21,109 nt of DNA, from the NCBI GenBank assembly GCA_004151065.3, contig NWUY0300065276.1, positions 8,760-29,868 on the forward strand, read 5' to 3'. Positions 18,605 through 21,109 of this stretch are shown here, piece after piece. The stretch comes from Larix sibirica (lineage: Eukaryota; Streptophyta; Pinopsida; Pinales; Pinaceae). A program made the translations under genes and the position numbers. The notes under the pieces were generated by a model that saw only the letters and a list, made by a program, of their open reading frames with translations, was not told the DNA's origin and made no database searches. Position 1 is the first letter of the stretch. The number at the start of each line of letters is the position of its first letter.

Positions 18605-18620
18605 ATATTTTGATAATTAT
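18605..18620. repeat. Right target-site duplication of LINE-1
   Basis: Partner of 12497-12512, 15 of 16 bases identical, directly after the A-run. Confidence 0.85.
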
Positions 18621-19000
18621 CGTTCATATATGTGTTCTATTTTCATATCATGTTGATCTTGATGTTGTTTAGTTTATGAAATATTATATTGTTTGCATGT
18701 TAATGATTTTTATTATTAATTATTTTGTGTTTTTCTAATTAAATTTGAGATGTATCACTTTTTCAAATTTTATATGACATATTTGACATGTATATCTAGC
18801 ATATATGTTGATTTTGAGATTAGTGTTCATGTATATTTTGTCTTTTCATGTTATGTTGATGTTGATGTTGTTTATAAAATGTCTTGGTTATGTTAATGGT
18901 TATATTCATTAATGATTTCTCTATTTCAAAATCAAAATGGAGATGTGTCGGTGATTTAAATTAAAGATGTGTTATATAATGTTTAATGATTGCGAGTATT
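18605..19000. repeat. Right part of the 200-bp repeat array
   Basis: The sequence gataattatcgttcatatat near 18612 aligns with gatattatcaatcatatata at 11901, which is the unit part following the CA tract on the left side. Units start with tcatatcatgttgat at 18642 and tcatgttatgttgat at 18845, a 203-bp step, and both contain aattaaattt/atcaaaatgg-gagatgt. The microsatellite tract is lacking here. The array fades out by about 19000. Confidence 0.8.
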
Positions 19001-20600
19001 GAAGTTTATATTCATGCACTTCTTGCTGCAATCACTTAAGTTTGCTTGATTATGAAAATAATGAATGATATGTCGATGTTGCGATTATTGAAAATTGTAT
19101 TCATACTTTTCATTGATGTTAATTAAACACTATTTAATTCCAATCTCCTCCTTAATTGATTTAGTAACGATATTTTAAATTTAATTAAAATTTTGATTTC
19201 ATCAAAAAAATTGTTTTGTTTAAGTATTTTTTGACTAAATAAAATTCATTTTCAATCAACCCTTCCATACAATCACTGCAAAATACTAGATAGATAAACA
19301 CATTACACATTAAATGGATTTTCAAGCACCTAAAATAGTTTAAAAACTCATCAAATTTATTCTTAGCTATAAGCTCTATTTTAAGAAAATTGAAGGAGAT
19401 TGTAATTAAAAGAGTTGCAAGAGTACAAAAAATGCAGGTACATATCCAAAATTCAACCTTTACCACATATCAAAAATAGGCTGGAAACTTACTAATCTAT
19501 CTTGAAAAATAGGGTTTAACTTGAGCTTATACAGTCTTCCATAGTGTTTTTTTTAGTACAGTCTATAGAAAACCCCTAGAATCAAAATGCAAAAGGACAA
19601 CATTTATAAATTACTGAGTTGGAGGATATTTCCTATCGGTCACCTCATCTACTTGGTCAGGGGGGTCTTTCATGTCAGTCTCCTCATTGGCAATGTCTGG
19701 ACACTGATTCAGGTACATGATGTTATGCTAAGAGCTAGGGGATGAGGCTTCTGATGAGATTTCCAAGTTTGTGTGCGTTGAATACAAGGGGGTGGGCCTG
19801 GGCCTCACACATAGCTCTTCTACTTCAAACCGCATCGTTGTGCACTCATCCTGAAGTTATTTTTTTCCTTGCTTCTACTCCACTAATATCTTAAGAGTAG
19901 TAAGAACTTGAGTATATAGGCCATTAACCTGTATCTCGACTGCTTGAACTAAATTCTCAAACTTTGATTACTCATCATCCAGAGGTTGTCTTCTCCATCG
20001 TGCACTTCACGTGCTTCCCTTACCCATGATACATGTCTTATCAAACACTATTGGGTAAGAAAATTCCATAGAAAATACAATCATGCACTGTGTCCGTGTT
20101 GAGTTCTTCACCAACGTCACATGCTTATGATCCATTCCCAATTTCCTTCTTCTTAATATCACTATCAAATTTGTGTAGGAGATCAGCCATAACAACAGGA
20201 GGGATCCACCCATTGTATCCATTAATGTTGAGATATGTCCACACATATCAATATGTTGGCTTTGGGGGGGGTACACTCATTACCTTACATGGAAGCAGTG
20301 GGAGCAAGCTGGGATGATGCAATAATCATTTGTGGGAGTACAAACTCCATATTGCTAGGCACAAGAGAGGTACTAAGAAGAGACAAGTTCAGAGTGATGA
20401 AGAGGCGAGCACAAGCCTATTCACGAGGTGGAGGAAAGGATGCCCACACATGAGCTAGGATGCCTTCATGTGGCTTCTATCCACCTCCACTAATCCTAGC
20501 CAAAATAAGGGTTTCGACCTTGGGACGAGATTTCAAATATTCGACTTGGAGGGGTCCAATATTGAAGTGTCCCACGGGAACCCCACATAGAGTTAAACAT
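19000..20600. other. Mostly featureless AT-rich DNA; possible decayed antisense coding
   Basis: I see no tRNA, repeat or reliable gene. A minus-strand frame of 93 codons at 19185-19466 is rich in Phe, Leu and Ile, as expected from AT-rich sequence, and has no motif. Between 19600 and 20600 the minus strand gives short plausible peptides such as NGYNGWIPPVVMADLLHKF (about 20210-20150). This may be the continuation of the RNase H-bearing element at 20618, but I cannot assign it. Confidence 0.4.
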
Positions 20601-21040
20601 GGAACCACATTTTTTTATCATGGGATAGGTTGCAAATTGGCATGCCCATTAACTCTAATCATTTCTATAGTGTCTTTGATAGCCAAATTAGCTTGAGCAC
20701 CAATAATTGAGTTATTATTCTGGAGGATGTGGATAGGAGATAATTTACAAAAGGTGACTAACTCCTGCAGAATTCTAAGAAATATAGATCTCATTTTCAT
20801 ATAGATGGGAAATGTCTTCAACCTCACATGATTGATGACAATTTCCGAATCACCAAGTATTATGATGGAGTCTATCCCATATTGACGATCCAATTGTAAT
20901 CCTAGAAGGAGTGTGTAATCCTCTGCCTGATTGTTAGTAGCATATCCAATGTTCCAAGAGAACATAAGCCTGGTATTATCTCTTGGGGAGAAAATAACCC
21001 CACTCACACCTGTCGCCCTATTCTTAGCTATAACCTTACA
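20600..21040 (-). pseudogene. RNase H domain fragment of a retroelement
   Basis: The open part is 21007-20618 (129 codons). SGVIFSPRD is strand 2. NIGYATNNQAEDYTLLLGLQL carries the catalytic Glu in NNQAE, and IIILGDSEIVINHVRL the Asp in GDSE. ILQNNNSIIGAQANLAI corresponds to the end motif NNxxADxxAN with the Asp replaced by Gly. Strand 1 with the first Asp is not recognisable to the right of 21007. The style is that of plant retroelement RNase H, but differs from that in LINE-1 (VNNQAE and GDSE against NNRVD and GDSK). It is therefore a different element. No RT is in view, so LINE versus LTR origin stays open. Confidence 0.7.
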
Positions 21041-21109
21041 AAGAATTATTTGTAATGTTTGGTGAAATATTTAGATGAAATATATCAATGTTTAGTAATG
21101 GTAAATGTT

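Noticed and set aside
11800-19000. CRISPR-like array
   Set aside because: Repeats are about 200 bp, degenerate and AT-rich with microsatellites, with no short constant repeat and unique spacers.
19185-19466. Minus-strand 93-codon frame with hydrophobic stretches, possible membrane protein
   Set aside because: Composition is what AT-rich DNA gives by chance. There is no motif and no supporting context.

Overview
The window looks like intergenic plant nuclear DNA built almost wholly from old, decayed transposable elements. I found no intact host gene, tRNA, rRNA or CRISPR array. The evidence for a plant is a LINE of the plant type with a C-terminal RNase H domain, LTR elements primed by tRNA-iMet, and long AT-rich, microsatellite-bearing repeats. 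The nested, mutated elements fit a large, slowly turning-over genome. A gymnosperm is my guess, from the flavour of the gag and LINE proteins, and I hold it with low confidence. All coding regions of recognisable origin carry stops and frameshifts.

Region 1 (1-7560) is a three-level nest, all on the minus strand. A short LTR element (A, 1-1883) with about 1.4 kb of internal sequence lies inside the gag-pol region of a Ty3/gypsy-like element (B, 1884-4206). B in turn interrupts the RNase H region of an antisense LINE (LINE-2, 4207 to about 7560). LTRs, TATA boxes, primer binding sites and a polypurine tract can be placed, which fixes order and orientation.

Region 2 (7560-9720) has no credible gene. 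It holds three degenerate units of about 210 bp and is strikingly enriched in GGTGCA/TGCACC. Region 3 (9720-11779) is a decayed plus-strand coding stretch I cannot assign. It ends in a PPSPP-repeat minisatellite and a short Gly-rich repeat frame that is still open.

Region 4 (11800-19000) is an array of about 200-bp AT-rich repeats carrying CA/TA microsatellites. A complete LINE (LINE-1, 12513-18604) has landed in it, with a 16-bp target-site duplication (one mismatch), ORF1 (DUF4283-like plus CCHC knuckle) and ORF2 (endonuclease, RT, zinc-binding region, RNase H). ORF1 and ORF2 join at a TAATG stop/start overlap. LINE-1 and LINE-2 belong to the same broad lineage. Region 5 (19000-21109) is mostly featureless, with an antisense RNase H fragment at 20618-21040.

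I see no defence system or new gene cluster. The best leads are the GGTGCA-rich block, the unassigned Pro/Gly-rich reading frame, the TAATG junction of LINE-1 and the 200-bp array.
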